Shown: positions 53,923-63,799, counted from the first letter of the stretch. The stretch: DNA of 64,000 bases from Pseudomonas sp. PH1b (GCF_000633395.1 NZ_AYMU01000020.1:372001-436000); one strand, 5' to 3'. Program-made: numbers and translations. Notes: generated from the sequence alone by a model not told the origin.

Positions 53923-54834
53923 CTACAGCTCAATACTCATTCCGTCGTAAGCCACTTCCACCTTTCGGCGTACCAGTTCGGCACGTTCGGCGGAGTCTTC
54001 GTCAAGGATCGGGTTGGTGTTGTTGATGTGGATCAGCACCTTGCGCTGGCGGGGCAGTTGCTCCAGTACTTCGAGCATGCCGCCGGGGCCGTTCTGGGCC
54101 AGGTGGCCCATTTCCCGGCCGGTGCGGGTGCCGACGCCGCGGCGCTGCATCTCGTCGTCTTCCCACAGGGTGCCGTCCAGCAGCAGGCAATCGCTGGCAG
54201 ACATGATTTCCAGCAAAGGACCCTCTACCTTGCCCAGCCCTGGGGCGTAGAAGAGTTTGCCGCCGCTGCGCAGGTCCTCGACGATCAGGCCGATGTTGTC
54301 TCCCGGGTGAGGATCGAAGCGGTGGGGCGAATAAGGAGGGGCCGCGCTGCGCAGGGGCAAGGGAGTGAAGCGCAGGTTGGGGCAGGCAGGAACGGTGAAG
54401 CTCTGGTCGAGCTCGATGCGGTTCCAGTTCAGGCCGCCGTTCCAGTGGCTGAGCATCTTGAACAGGGGAAAGCCGGTGCTCAGGTCTTCATGGACCATGT
54501 CGGTGCACCAGACCTGATGCGGGCAACCTTCGCGCAGGCTGAGCAGGCCGGTGGTGTGATCGATCTGGCTGTCCATGAGGATGATGGCGCCGATCCCGGT
54601 GTCCCGCAGCGCACGGCCCGGCTGCATGGGGGCGAAGCTCTGGAGCTGGGCACGGATGTCCGGGGAGGCGTTGCACAGCACCCAGTTCACCCCGTCATCG
54701 GAAATCGCGATGGACGATTGAGTGCGCGCCTGGGCCCGCAGGCTGCCGTCGCGAAACCCTGCGCAGTTCACGCAGTTGCAGTTCCACTGCGGAAAACCAC
54801 CGCCGGCGGCGGAACCTAGAATCTGGACGAACAT
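53923..54834 (-). CDS. pqqB: PqqB, metallo-beta-lactamase-fold hydroxylase
   Basis: 303 residues. MFVQILGSAAGGGFPQWNCNCVNC at the N-terminus and the metal motif DSQIDHTTGLLSLR identify it. PqqB is an iron-dependent tyrosine hydroxylase acting on the Glu-Tyr diamino acid. It lies 103 bp after pqqA behind a hairpin. Confidence 0.96.
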   Translation of the reverse strand: MFVQILGSAAGGGFPQWNCNCVNCAGFRDGSLRAQARTQSSIAISDDGVNWVLCNASPDIRAQLQSFAPMQPGRALRDTGIGAIILMDSQIDHTTGLLSLREGCPHQVWCTDMVHEDLSTGFPLFKMLSHWNGGLNWNRIELDQSFTVPACPNLRFTPLPLRSAAPPYSPHRFDPHPGDNIGLIVEDLRSGGKLFYAPGLGKVEGPLLEIMSASDCLLLDGTLWEDDEMQRRGVGTRTGREMGHLAQNGPGGMLEVLEQLPRQRKVLIHINNTNPILDEDSAERAELVRRKVEVAYDGMSIEL

Positions 54835-54879
54835 GAATGCTCCCTGGATGAGGACTGGAAAAAAGATGGAGAACTGAAA

Positions 54880-54909
54880 ATAAAAACGCCCCGGACGGGC
54901 CGAGGCGTT
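54880..54909 (-). terminator. Intra-operon hairpin between pqqA and pqqB
   Basis: On the minus strand AACGCCTCGG / TCCGGGGCGTT form a stem followed by a run of Ts, 29 bp after pqqA. It would let only part of transcription continue into pqqBCDE, keeping the short precursor peptide abundant. Confidence 0.75.
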
Positions 54910-54937
54910 GCGCTGCGTTTCTGGCCAGAGGCAGAAA

Positions 54938-55012
54938 TTAGCGGCTGGCGAAGTACATGGTGACTTCGAAGCCGATACGCAGGTCGGTGTAAGCCGGTTT
55001 GGACCAAGTCAT
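54938..55012 (-). CDS. pqqA: PQQ precursor peptide PqqA
   Basis: 24 residues beginning MTWSKPAYTDLRIGFEVTMY, after a GGAGCACTTTT ribosome site. Glu16 and Tyr20 in the E-V-T-M-Y motif are the residues that become PQQ. Too short for routine gene finders. Confidence 0.95.
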   Translation of the reverse strand: MTWSKPAYTDLRIGFEVTMYFASR

Positions 55013-55168
55013 AAAAGTGCTCCTATGGGGTGGATGGGACGATTGTTGCCTATACATATAGTCCACCTCCAGCGGGAGATGTTCAGATGCTTAGGGGGCT
55101 ATCTTACTAAATTCCTGCTGCAGGTTGCCCGCAATTCTGAAGAAAGCTCATTGCAGCGCGGGTAATGA

Positions 55169-57631
55169 TCATTCTGCCACTTGCCAGGGCGAACCCGGGC
55201 AGGGCCCGTTGGCCCAGGCCCTCCAGCCTCCGCTCGCTTCCTTGAGGTGCTCGGCGGCCTGGGCCGTGCCCTCAGGCGTGAGCGCGTCGATGCAGGTCTG
55301 CAACTGCTGCAGGTAATCCGACGGATGGCCGGCCAGCTTTGCCTGCCATAGCAGTTCCATGGCATGGAGCAGGGGCAGCGTTGCTGGTTCGAACTGGCGC
55401 GCCAGAGCCGTCCGCTGTTCGTTCCAGGCCGGTTCGCTGAGCGACATGATCCCCTCAGGCAGACGCTGGAGGAACTCTTCGAGGTGCTGGAGTAGGTGCG
55501 TGGCGTTGGCGTTGGGAGATTGCACGCCGAACAGCAGGCCGGTCTGGCCATTACGCTGGCGCACTGCACTGAATACCGCATAGCCCAACTGCAACTCGAC
55601 TCGCAGCCGTTGATAGAACGGTGTCTGGCAGACCTGCCCCAGCATGCGCCAGGCCGCTTCATCGGCAAGGCTGGCACCCGGTGTCGGGCAGAACAGCAAC
55701 AACCCATGTTCGCCGGGCTCTCCAGACAAGCAGTGCCACTGGTACCGGCCTTCAGGCGCTGCCGGCTGGCGGAGGGTGGTATCCGCCGTACCGGGCATTT
55801 GATGCAGCGCCCGGCTGAGGGCTTCTTGTGCACTGGCCGGCAATGCCAAAGCCAGCCCATCCCAGCGGGCAGCGGCCCACAGTGCTTGCAGTGCCTGCGG
55901 GCCCTGCGCTGATGGGCCGCTGGGCAGGGGTTGCTCGCTGAATATCTTCAGCAACTGACGGATCGGCATCAACGGTGCTTGGTCGGTGGTCGCCTCGTTC
56001 TGCAGCCAGAATGATTCGGTGGGATGGCTGAGGGTCTTCAAGGCTTGCTGCAGTACGGCAGGCAGAGGGGCGTGCAGGCCGCTCAGTGTCAGCAACCAGT
56101 CTGGTCCTGCCGTCGAGAAACCCAGTTCCACCCCGGCTTGGCGAGCATCAATGCGCAACGGCTCCAGACTGCGATCCAAGCGCGCGTGGAGGCCGGCCGG
56201 TGCGGGCGAGGCCAGGCGCCAGCGCAACCTCAGTGCCGCCTCGGCACTCTCGCTTGGCAGCGCCTGGCTGAAGCTCAAGGCCGACGGTTCTCGCCTCCCC
56301 CGGGAACGGTCCTGGGCAAAGGTACGCAGTCCCCGATGAGCGCTGGTCTGGCCGCGAATCAATCCCGCCCGCGGTGCTTCGCTGGTCGGGCGCAGGAACG
56401 GGTTGGGCGGGGGCAGGCGCCAGTCGCTGCTGAAGTTGTCCATCGCCTGGGGCTGCAGTTGCTCGAGCACTTGCTTGAGGGCAACCAGCCCCAGCTCATC
56501 CAGTTCGCCGACGATTTGCCGGCAGTCTCGTTGCGCCAGCTCCAGGGCGCTGCTGGACTGGCTCCGGCGTTGTTGCAGCAAGGCATATTCTTCCTGCAAC
56601 TGTGGCCAATCGGCCTGGGCGCTGAAGAACCCCAGCCATTCCATCAGCAGCGCCTGGGTCTGAGCCGCTGCTGTCGGTTTTTCTGTGCAAAGGCCGAGCT
56701 CCAGGTGCAGCAGGGCTTGTCCGGCAAACTGGTACAGCGGCGTCGCTTTCAGGCTATGGGCCAGGTGACGTTGCTGCAGTTCGGCGAGCAGTCCGCCGGG
56801 TTTGGCCGATTGCAGCCAGGTACAGAGAAAGTCCAGTGCGGCAGCTGCGCCCTCGGGTAGCTGTTCAAGGGCAAACAGCAGATCCTGGCGCTGTGCGCCG
56901 AGTTGTTGATAAGTCGTGGTGGAGGATGTCAGCAACGCGGGTGGGCGACTCTGCGCAATACGCTTCCCACTGGGCAACTCCACGGCGCAGCGCTCGGCCA
57001 GGGCCCGAAGCTCTTCCAGGGGCTGTGGCCCGGCGAGGCTCAGGGTCATCTGCCCGGTCTGGTAGAAAGCCCGATAAAACTGCTGCAGGGCGTGCTGGAA
57101 AGCACTGTTGGGCAGGTTCAGGCTGTAGCGGTTGCCCGCGTGAAAGGCCCGCAGGGGATGGGCCGCAGACAAGCCGTCATACAGTGCGAACTGACGTTGC
57201 GCCGCCCCATCCCGGGACCAGGCGATGAACTCCGCGTGCAGGACTTCCCGTTCCCGTCGCTGATCTTCCAGGCTCAGGCGCGGCCGGCCGAGCATGTCGC
57301 CCAGGCGCTCGAGGGCACCGGCAAACGCTGCGACCGGCAGCTCGAAAAAGAACTCGGTACTGCGCTCGCAGGTCTTGGCGTTCAGTTGCCCACCCTGGGC
57401 GCGGACATAGGTCATCAGTCCCTGATCGGCGGGAAAGCGCTCGGTACCGAGAAACAGCAAGTGTTCCAGGAAGTGCGCCAGGCCCGGCCAGGCCAGCGGC
57501 ACATCGTGACTGCCGGCAGCTACACGCAGGGCCGCCGCGCAGCGTTTCAAATGGGGAGCATGACGCAAGGACACCTGCAGGCCGTTGGCCAGGGTTTCCA
57601 GGTGGGGCAGAGGGTGGTTCAGCGCGGGCAT
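55169..57631 (-). CDS. pqqF: PqqF, M16-family zinc peptidase
   Basis: 820 residues. Inverted zinc motif HFLEH (His53, Glu56, His57) in the N-terminal M16 domain, with further pitrilysin-like inactive domains. PqqF, often with PqqG, cuts the cross-linked PqqA peptide. ATG at 57631 has GGAAG upstream and is preferred to the GTG at 57637. It lies before pqqA with 156 bp between, where the pqqA promoter must be. Confidence 0.95.
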   Translation of the reverse strand: MPALNHPLPHLETLANGLQVSLRHAPHLKRCAAALRVAAGSHDVPLAWPGLAHFLEHLLFLGTERFPADQGLMTYVRAQGGQLNAKTCERSTEFFFELPVAAFAGALERLGDMLGRPRLSLEDQRREREVLHAEFIAWSRDGAAQRQFALYDGLSAAHPLRAFHAGNRYSLNLPNSAFQHALQQFYRAFYQTGQMTLSLAGPQPLEELRALAERCAVELPSGKRIAQSRPPALLTSSTTTYQQLGAQRQDLLFALEQLPEGAAAALDFLCTWLQSAKPGGLLAELQQRHLAHSLKATPLYQFAGQALLHLELGLCTEKPTAAAQTQALLMEWLGFFSAQADWPQLQEEYALLQQRRSQSSSALELAQRDCRQIVGELDELGLVALKQVLEQLQPQAMDNFSSDWRLPPPNPFLRPTSEAPRAGLIRGQTSAHRGLRTFAQDRSRGRREPSALSFSQALPSESAEAALRLRWRLASPAPAGLHARLDRSLEPLRIDARQAGVELGFSTAGPDWLLTLSGLHAPLPAVLQQALKTLSHPTESFWLQNEATTDQAPLMPIRQLLKIFSEQPLPSGPSAQGPQALQALWAAARWDGLALALPASAQEALSRALHQMPGTADTTLRQPAAPEGRYQWHCLSGEPGEHGLLLFCPTPGASLADEAAWRMLGQVCQTPFYQRLRVELQLGYAVFSAVRQRNGQTGLLFGVQSPNANATHLLQHLEEFLQRLPEGIMSLSEPAWNEQRTALARQFEPATLPLLHAMELLWQAKLAGHPSDYLQQLQTCIDALTPEGTAQAAEHLKEASGGWRAWANGPCPGSPWQVAE

Positions 57632-57679
57632 GAGCACTTCCAGAACAGAGAAGCGCTCATGCTAGCGGATATCCCTGGA

Positions 57680-58474
57680 TCAGCGCTTGTTCAGGTCGTC
57701 GTAAAGCTCGGGACGGCGATCGGCAAGATAGCGGTTGAGCGCTCGAGACTCGGCCATCAACTCTCGGTCCAGGGTGCCGATGATCAAAGCCTCGTCGAGC
57801 CCGGCCAGGGCAATCCGGCTACCGTCGGGGGCGGCGATGCTGCTTTGCCCGCAGTAGCGGATCTGCTCTTCATGGCCACAGTAGTTGGCATAGGCCACGT
57901 AGCACTGGTTCTCGAAGGCCCGGGCGCGAATCGTCACGTCGGCGACGAAGTCGTAGGGCACCATATTGGCGGTCGGCACCAGAATCAGCTCGGCACCCGC
58001 CAGGGCCAGGCGACGCGCATTTTCCGGGAACTCGATGTCGTAGCAGATCAGGAAGCCGAGCGTCCAGCCGTCCAGTTCCACGAGGGGGAAATCATCGTCG
58101 CCGGCGCTGAACATCGAGTGGTCGAGGTCGCCGAACAGATGGGTCTTGCGGTAGTTGCACAGGCGCTGGCCATGGGCATCGATCAATTGCACGGCGTTGT
58201 AGATCTGGCCGTCGGCACTGCGCTCCGGGTAGCCATAGAGAATCGCCGTGCCGGCCGCCTGGGCGATGGCGGCGATGCGCTGGGCCGACGGGCCGTCCTG
58301 AGCCTCCGCCAGGGCAGCAACTGCTTCCAGGCCAATGTTGTAGCCGCTGAGGAACATCTCCGGCAGCACCAGCAGATCGGCATCGGTGGCTTCCATGGCC
58401 ACCTGATGCAGGCGTTGCAGGTTGCCGGCCACATCCAGCGGCCGTGGCGGGCACTGATACAGGGCGACGCGCAT
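57680..58474 (-). CDS. davA: 5-aminovaleramidase (nitrilase superfamily)
   Basis: 264 residues. Nitrilase-fold triad Glu39 (VLPEMFLSGY), Lys110 (YRKTHLFG) and Cys144 (LICYDIEFPE). It hydrolyses 5-aminovaleramide to 5-aminovalerate in lysine catabolism. Identity rests on the family plus position directly after davB, as in P. putida. Start ATG at 58474. The pqqF start is 48 bp further on. Confidence 0.92.
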   Translation of the reverse strand: MRVALYQCPPRPLDVAGNLQRLHQVAMEATDADLLVLPEMFLSGYNIGLEAVAALAEAQDGPSAQRIAAIAQAAGTAILYGYPERSADGQIYNAVQLIDAHGQRLCNYRKTHLFGDLDHSMFSAGDDDFPLVELDGWTLGFLICYDIEFPENARRLALAGAELILVPTANMVPYDFVADVTIRARAFENQCYVAYANYCGHEEQIRYCGQSSIAAPDGSRIALAGLDEALIIGTLDRELMAESRALNRYLADRRPELYDDLNKR

Positions 58475-58585
58475 GGTCTTCACTCCACTCACTGACAGAC
58501 CGGCCACTGTAGCCGTTGTCACAGGTTCATACGACATCCCCGCAGAGGGTACCTGCGGGGACGAGCACCTGCCCGGCCGCCGGTT

Positions 58586-60268
58586 TCAGTCGGCCAGGGC
58601 AATTGGCCCGATCTCGTGGAACACATCCCCTGGGCCCGGGTTCTCGGCATGAGTGGCGCCACCGAAGTGCTTCATGATCCCCCACACCGCGTTCAGCGAG
58701 GTCTGCACTGCGCCTTCGACCCAGGCCGGGGTCCAGGACACGTCGTCGCCGGCGATGAAGATACCGCGCTGCTCGGCGGGCATGTCGTCCTGCATGAAGT
58801 GCGCATACATCCGTTGGTTGTAGCGATAGTGGCCCGGCAGCGCGCCCTTGAAGGCGCCGAGGAAGTGCGGATCGGCCTCCCAGGACACGGTGATCGGGTC
58901 GCCGATGATGCGACTGGCGATGTCCACCTTGGGGTAGATCTTCTTCAGCGCGTCCAATGCCAGCTTCACGCGTTTTTCCACCGGCTGCGGAAGCATCTTC
59001 AGGGCATCGCTCATCCATGAGTAGGACAGGCAGATCACCCCCGGCTTGTCGTCGCCATTATCGAACAGGTAGGTGCCGCGGGTCAGACGGTCGGTGAGGG
59101 TCATGCTCATCAGATCGCGACCGGTTTCCGGATCCTTGTCCTTCCAGAATGGCCGGTCGACCATGACGAAGGTTTTCGACGACTGCATGTAGCGGGTGCG
59201 GTCCAGGGCCATCCACATCTTCTGCGAGAACAGCGACTCCTCGCATTCAATCTGGGTGGTCAACAGCCAGCTCTGGCAGGTGGTCAGTACCGCTGCGTAT
59301 TCCCGGGTATCGCCCCAGTTGTCGGTGACGCTGAAACGGCCGTCGGCAGCCCGGGCAATGCGCTTGACCCCGGTGCGCGGCGCGCCGTGGTGCAGCGAGC
59401 TGAGGCTGGTGCCGGCCGGCCAGTGAGCGCAGCGCTCAGGGACGTGGCGCCAGATGCCCAGGGGCACCTGCTCGACGCCGCCCACCACCAGGTGCTGGTG
59501 ATCGTCGCAGTTGGTCATCACCACGCGGAAGATTTCCAGCATCGAGTTGGGGAAGTCCGAGTCCCAGCCACCGGTGCCGAAGCCCACCTGGCCGAACACT
59601 TCACGATGGTGGAACGACAGCTTGGCAAAGGCCTTGGAGGTGGCGACGAAGTCGTAGAAGGTGCGGTCGTCCCACAGCGGCACCAGGGTGTTCCACAGCT
59701 CCTTGAGGCGCGGCACGTCGCGGTCGCGGATTGCCTGCTGGATCTCGCTGAAGCGTGAGCCATCTTCCAGGGCGTCGGCCCAGGCGTCGGCGACTTCCTG
59801 GAACAGTGCCGGCAGGTCGGCGAGCTTCTGAGCGTAGTGGGTCTGGCCTTCGAGGTCGATGACCGTGCTGCCCGAGGCCGGGGTCAGCGGGTTGGGAAAG
59901 GGCTTGGTCTGCAGGCCGAGCTTGTCGACGTAGTGGTAGAAGGCCGTGGATGACACAGGAAAGCGCATGCCACCCAGCTCGGCGATGATCCCTTCGGCGC
60001 CTTCGAAGGCCTGGGAGCGCAGGCGGCCGCCCATTTTCGATGCTTCGTAGACCACCGGCTTGAGGCCCAGCTTCATCAGCTCGTAGGCCGCCACCAGCCC
60101 GGCGATGCCGGCGCCGACAATTGCCACTTCGGTGCCGTGCTGGGCCTGGGGAATACTGCCCAGGCCGGCGGGATGCTCGATCCAGTCGTCGAAGGCGAAA
60201 GGGAAGTCCGGGCCGAAGATGGTGATCGGCTTCTTACCGTCTGCAGGATGGCGATTGTTCTTGTTCAT
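58586..60268 (-). CDS. davB: L-lysine 2-monooxygenase (flavin amine-oxidase family)
   Basis: 560 residues, the length of P. putida DavB, which I recall as nearly identical over long stretches. FAD motif VAIVGAGIAGLVAAYELMKLG at 49, then GGRLRS, ELGGMRFPVSSTAF and the C-terminal GIFIAGDDVSWTPAWVEGAVQT. It converts L-lysine with oxygen to 5-aminovaleramide, CO2 and water. Often mislabelled tryptophan 2-monooxygenase. Cotranscribed with davA. Confidence 0.94.
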   Translation of the reverse strand: MNKNNRHPADGKKPITIFGPDFPFAFDDWIEHPAGLGSIPQAQHGTEVAIVGAGIAGLVAAYELMKLGLKPVVYEASKMGGRLRSQAFEGAEGIIAELGGMRFPVSSTAFYHYVDKLGLQTKPFPNPLTPASGSTVIDLEGQTHYAQKLADLPALFQEVADAWADALEDGSRFSEIQQAIRDRDVPRLKELWNTLVPLWDDRTFYDFVATSKAFAKLSFHHREVFGQVGFGTGGWDSDFPNSMLEIFRVVMTNCDDHQHLVVGGVEQVPLGIWRHVPERCAHWPAGTSLSSLHHGAPRTGVKRIARAADGRFSVTDNWGDTREYAAVLTTCQSWLLTTQIECEESLFSQKMWMALDRTRYMQSSKTFVMVDRPFWKDKDPETGRDLMSMTLTDRLTRGTYLFDNGDDKPGVICLSYSWMSDALKMLPQPVEKRVKLALDALKKIYPKVDIASRIIGDPITVSWEADPHFLGAFKGALPGHYRYNQRMYAHFMQDDMPAEQRGIFIAGDDVSWTPAWVEGAVQTSLNAVWGIMKHFGGATHAENPGPGDVFHEIGPIALAD

Positions 60269-60461
60269 GGCTGACCTTGGCGGGCGGCTCAGCAGTGTGC
60301 TGAGTATAGGAAAAGATGGCAGCCATTTTAGAGAGGGTAAAACACGTTAATAAGACGCAAACTGTCGTCGTTATGCATTGTTATTTATCTATGTGACGAA
60401 CCATTATCGCAAAACGACGAGTTCATCTTGGCTATGCCGTTGCGAGTGCGCCGGGACTGCC

Positions 60462-60923
60462 TCACAGCGCATGGCCGCGATCGATCTTGCTGCTGAGGAT
60501 GATCGAGGTGGTGGTCTTTTCCACGCCATCGACGCTGCCGATCTGGTCCAGCAATTGGTCCAGTTGCTCTGGCGAGTCGGTGCGCAGCCAGGCCACGTAG
60601 TCGAATTCGCCACTGACCGCGCACAACTGCTGGACCTGGGCCATGCCGCTCAAGCGACGCAGGACTTCCTTGCCGGAACGCGGCTGGACCTTGATGCCGA
60701 CATACGCCTGCAAGCCGCCATCGACCACACGCTGGCCCAGGCGCACGCCGTAGCCGGTGATCACCCGGGTTTTCTCCAGGCGTGCCAGGCGCGAGGTCAC
60801 GGTGGTGCGGGCGATACCCAATTGCCGGGCCAGCATCGCCACGCTTTCGCGGGCGTTGATCTGCAGCGCGGCGATCAATTGACGGTCGACTTCGTCAAGA
60901 ACGGGAGGGCGGCTATCGGACAA
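60462..60923 (-). CDS. Lrp/AsnC-family regulator upstream of davBA
   Basis: 153 residues from a TTG at 60923 that has GGAG six bases upstream; the longer frame to 61034 adds 37 residues without family features. Helix-turn-helix (VDRQLIAALQINARESVAMLARQLGIARTTVTSRLARLE) and C-terminal RAM effector domain (VQQLCAVSGEFDYVAWLRTDSPEQLDQLLDQI). Same strand as davB with a 193-bp gap; probably the lysine-responsive regulator of davBA. Confidence 0.85.
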   Translation of the reverse strand: MSDSRPPVLDEVDRQLIAALQINARESVAMLARQLGIARTTVTSRLARLEKTRVITGYGVRLGQRVVDGGLQAYVGIKVQPRSGKEVLRRLSGMAQVQQLCAVSGEFDYVAWLRTDSPEQLDQLLDQIGSVDGVEKTTTSIILSSKIDRGHAL

Positions 60924-61113
60924 GGTGGGCTCCAGCACGGCTATCGAGAGCGCCCATGTTACAGCCTCGCTCTCGGTCCCGGGCGGTGACGAGTGCTGCG
61001 CCTGCGTGCAAGCGCCGGAATTTTTTTGAAACAAATGGCCTGCGGCAGATTGTCATAAGTAACTGGTTAGTACATTCTCGCGGACTGGTTTACAGATGGC
61101 AGAGGTATTCACG

Positions 61114-63480
61114 ATGAGACACACAGGGGCTGCCGCCGGCAGCAAAGGGTTGCTTGCGGGGTTGGGTATCCTGATTGCCCTGATCGGGTTGGGCCTGGCC
61201 GGAGGCGGGGGTTACCTCGTCAGCCTGGGGGGCAGTGCCTATTTCCTGCTGATGGGCCTGGCGATGCTGGTTTCCGGGTTGCTGATTGCGCGTCGCAATC
61301 CGCGTGGTGCCTGGCTGTACGGCGTGGCCCTGGTGCTGACCGCGCTCTGGGCCGTCTGGGACGCGGGCCTGGAGTATTGGCCGCTGGTTTCGCGGGTGCT
61401 GACCTTCGCCGTGATAGGCCTGGTGGTGGCGCTGGTCTATCCGACCCTGATGCGAGCTTCCGGCGCCCGTGCCGGGCGGGGTGCCTATGCTGTGGCGGGA
61501 TTGCTGGGAGTCGGCGTTGTGGCGACCTTCGGCTACATGTTCGTACCTACTCACGTGGTCTCGGCTGATCAGGTGCCGGCGATCCAGCCAGTGGCTCCAG
61601 GCACTGAACAAAAAGATTGGGCCCACTGGGGCAACACCACGGCGGGCAACCGTTTCGCCGCACTGGACCAGATCAACAAGGGCAATATCGATCAATTGCA
61701 GGTGGCCTGGACCTTCCGTACCGGCGACTTGCCTGAAAGCAACGGGGCCGGCGCCGAAGACCAGAACACACCGCTGCAGATCGGCAACACGGTCTACACC
61801 TGCACTGCCTACGGCAAGGTGTTCGCCCTGGACGCCGACACCGGCACCGAGCGCTGGAGGTTCGACCCCAAAGGCTCCGCGCCAAACTGGCAGCGCTGCC
61901 GTGGCCTGGGCTATTTCGAGGTTTCCACCACGTCGGCTGCCGAGTCTGCCTCCACACCTGCTGCCTGCAGCAAGCGGCTGTTCTTGCCCACCGGTGATGC
62001 AAGGCTGATTGCCATCAACGCAGAAACCGGCAAACCCTGTGAGGACTTCGGTGACAAGGGCACGGTCGACCTGAAGACCGACATGGGCGAGATCAAGCCG
62101 GGTTACTACCAGCAAACCTCCACGCCGCTGGTGGCCGGCACCCTGGTGATCGTAGGCGGCCGAGTGGCGGACAACTTCTCCACCGGGGAGCCACCGGGCG
62201 TGGTGCGGGCCTTCGACGTGCGCAGCGGCGAGTTGAAGTGGGCCTGGGACCCGGGCAACCCGACAACCACCAAGCGTCCACCCGCAGGTGAAACCTATAC
62301 CCGCGGCACGCCAAACGTCTGGTCGGCAATGTCCTATGACGCCAAGCTGGGCCTGGTGTACCTGCCGACCGGCAACGCCACCCCGGACTTCTTCGGCGGC
62401 CAGCGCACCGAGTTCGATGACCAATGGAACTCCTCCATCGTCGCCCTCGACGTCAAGACCGGCCAGGTGCGCTGGCATTTCCAGACGACCCACCACGACC
62501 TCTGGGACTTCGACCTGCCGGCCCAGCCGCTGCTGTACGACATTCCGGATGACAAGGGCGGAGTGCAACCGGCGCTGGCCCAGGTCACCAAGCAGGGCGA
62601 GATCTTCCTGCTCAACCGCGAGACCGGGAAACCCATTGCCCGGGTCGAAGAGCGTCCGGTGCCCCAGGGTAATGTGCCGGGTGAGCGTTATTCGCCAACC
62701 CAGCCGTTCTCGGTGGAAATGCCGTCCATCGGCAACCAGACCCTGAGCGAGTCCGACATGTGGGGCGCCACGCCCTTTGACCAGTTGATGTGCCGCATCC
62801 AGTTCAAGGGCATGCGCCATGAGGGCGTATACACCCCGCCGGGTCTGGATCATGCGCTGCAGTTCCCGGGATCCCTGGGTGGCATGAACTGGGGCAGCGT
62901 GTCGGTGGACCCCACCAGCAACTACATGTTCGTCAACGACATGCGCCTGGGCCTGGCCAACTACATGATCCCCCGGGACCAGATCGCCGCCGGCGCCAGC
63001 GGCATCGAAATGGGCGTGGTGCCCCAGGAAGGCACGCCGTTCGGCGCCATGCGCCAGCGCTTCCTCTCGGCGGCGGGCATTCCCTGCCAGAAGCCGCCGT
63101 TTGGCACGATGTCGGCCATCGACCTGAAGACCCGCAAGCTGGTATGGCAAGTGCCGGTGGGCACCGTGCAGGACACCGGCCCGCTGGGGATCCGCATGCA
63201 CCTGCCGATCCCGATCGGCATGCCGACCCTGGGCGCTTCCCTGGCCACCCAGTCCGGCCTGCTGTTCTTCGCCGGCACCCAGGACTTCTACCTGCGGGCC
63301 TTCGACTCCGGCAACGGCAACGAAATCTGGAAAGCCCGCCTGCCGGTGGGCAGCCAGTCGGGGCCGATGACCTATGTCTCTCCCAAGACCGGGCGCCAGT
63401 ACATTCTGCTCACCGCAGGCGGTGCCCGACAGTCGACCGACCGGGGCGACTACGTGATTGCCTACGCGTTGCCCAAGTAA
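61114..63480 (+). CDS. Membrane-bound PQQ-dependent dehydrogenase, glucose/quinate/shikimate family
   Basis: 788 residues. Five N-terminal transmembrane helices (to ~150) anchor a periplasmic eight-bladed quinoprotein propeller. Conserved WAHWGNTTAGNRFAALDQIN, HHDLWDFDLPAQPLL, SDMWGATPFDQLMCRIQF and the C-terminal LTAGGARQSTDRGDYVIAYALP. ATG at 61114 follows AGAGG; an ATG at 61096 is possible. It passes electrons to ubiquinone. Glucose (Gcd) is the usual substrate, but quinate or shikimate cannot be excluded. It sits close to the genes that make its cofactor. Confidence 0.9.
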   Translation: MRHTGAAAGSKGLLAGLGILIALIGLGLAGGGGYLVSLGGSAYFLLMGLAMLVSGLLIARRNPRGAWLYGVALVLTALWAVWDAGLEYWPLVSRVLTFAVIGLVVALVYPTLMRASGARAGRGAYAVAGLLGVGVVATFGYMFVPTHVVSADQVPAIQPVAPGTEQKDWAHWGNTTAGNRFAALDQINKGNIDQLQVAWTFRTGDLPESNGAGAEDQNTPLQIGNTVYTCTAYGKVFALDADTGTERWRFDPKGSAPNWQRCRGLGYFEVSTTSAAESASTPAACSKRLFLPTGDARLIAINAETGKPCEDFGDKGTVDLKTDMGEIKPGYYQQTSTPLVAGTLVIVGGRVADNFSTGEPPGVVRAFDVRSGELKWAWDPGNPTTTKRPPAGETYTRGTPNVWSAMSYDAKLGLVYLPTGNATPDFFGGQRTEFDDQWNSSIVALDVKTGQVRWHFQTTHHDLWDFDLPAQPLLYDIPDDKGGVQPALAQVTKQGEIFLLNRETGKPIARVEERPVPQGNVPGERYSPTQPFSVEMPSIGNQTLSESDMWGATPFDQLMCRIQFKGMRHEGVYTPPGLDHALQFPGSLGGMNWGSVSVDPTSNYMFVNDMRLGLANYMIPRDQIAAGASGIEMGVVPQEGTPFGAMRQRFLSAAGIPCQKPPFGTMSAIDLKTRKLVWQVPVGTVQDTGPLGIRMHLPIPIGMPTLGASLATQSGLLFFAGTQDFYLRAFDSGNGNEIWKARLPVGSQSGPMTYVSPKTGRQYILLTAGGARQSTDRGDYVIAYALPK

Positions 63481-63497
63481 CCGCTGTACGCCGGGCC

Positions 63498-63530
63498 ATG
63501 CACAAGCCGCGCATAGCGCGGCTTGTGCAT
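63498..63530 (+). terminator. Long hairpin after the PQQ dehydrogenase
   Basis: Perfect 15-bp arms ATGCACAAGCCGCGC / GCGCGGCTTGTGCAT with a 3-nt loop, 17 bp past the stop. No T run follows, so it may also stabilise the transcript. Confidence 0.7.
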
Positions 63531-63549
63531 TGATGAGGGGCTGCGGCAT

Positions 63550-63641
63550 CAGGCCTGGGCAACCCTGGCGAAGGCGGCACGCAAGCGCTGCGTGCCCTGT
63601 TCGGCGCCGACGCTGATGCGGCCCAGTGCGGCCAGTTACTC
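63550..63641 (-). pseudogene. Possible 3' remnant of an aminotransferase gene
   Basis: The minus frame ends LGRISVGAEQGTQRLRAAFA and ARVAQA before a TGA at 63551-63553, resembling the C-terminus of fold-type I aminotransferases (RISVG-x-E...L-x-AAL). An in-frame TAA lies just before it and no upstream portion exists. Weak evidence. Confidence 0.3.
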
Positions 63642-63799
63642 CACCCCCTACCGATTTTCACCCGCCGCGCGGCCAAGGCGTCGACGAGTTCCTGAGGCGG
63701 CGCTTGAGTTCTTTTGAAGGGAGCAACGAGAGGCTGGCGGAGATGATTTAAGGTGGCGGTTTGCCAGATAACAGCCGATGCAGAGGGATCGACAGGCAC

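Noticed and set aside
61090..63549. 819-codon frame antisense to the PQQ dehydrogenase
   Set aside because: Shadow of a conserved quinoprotein gene.
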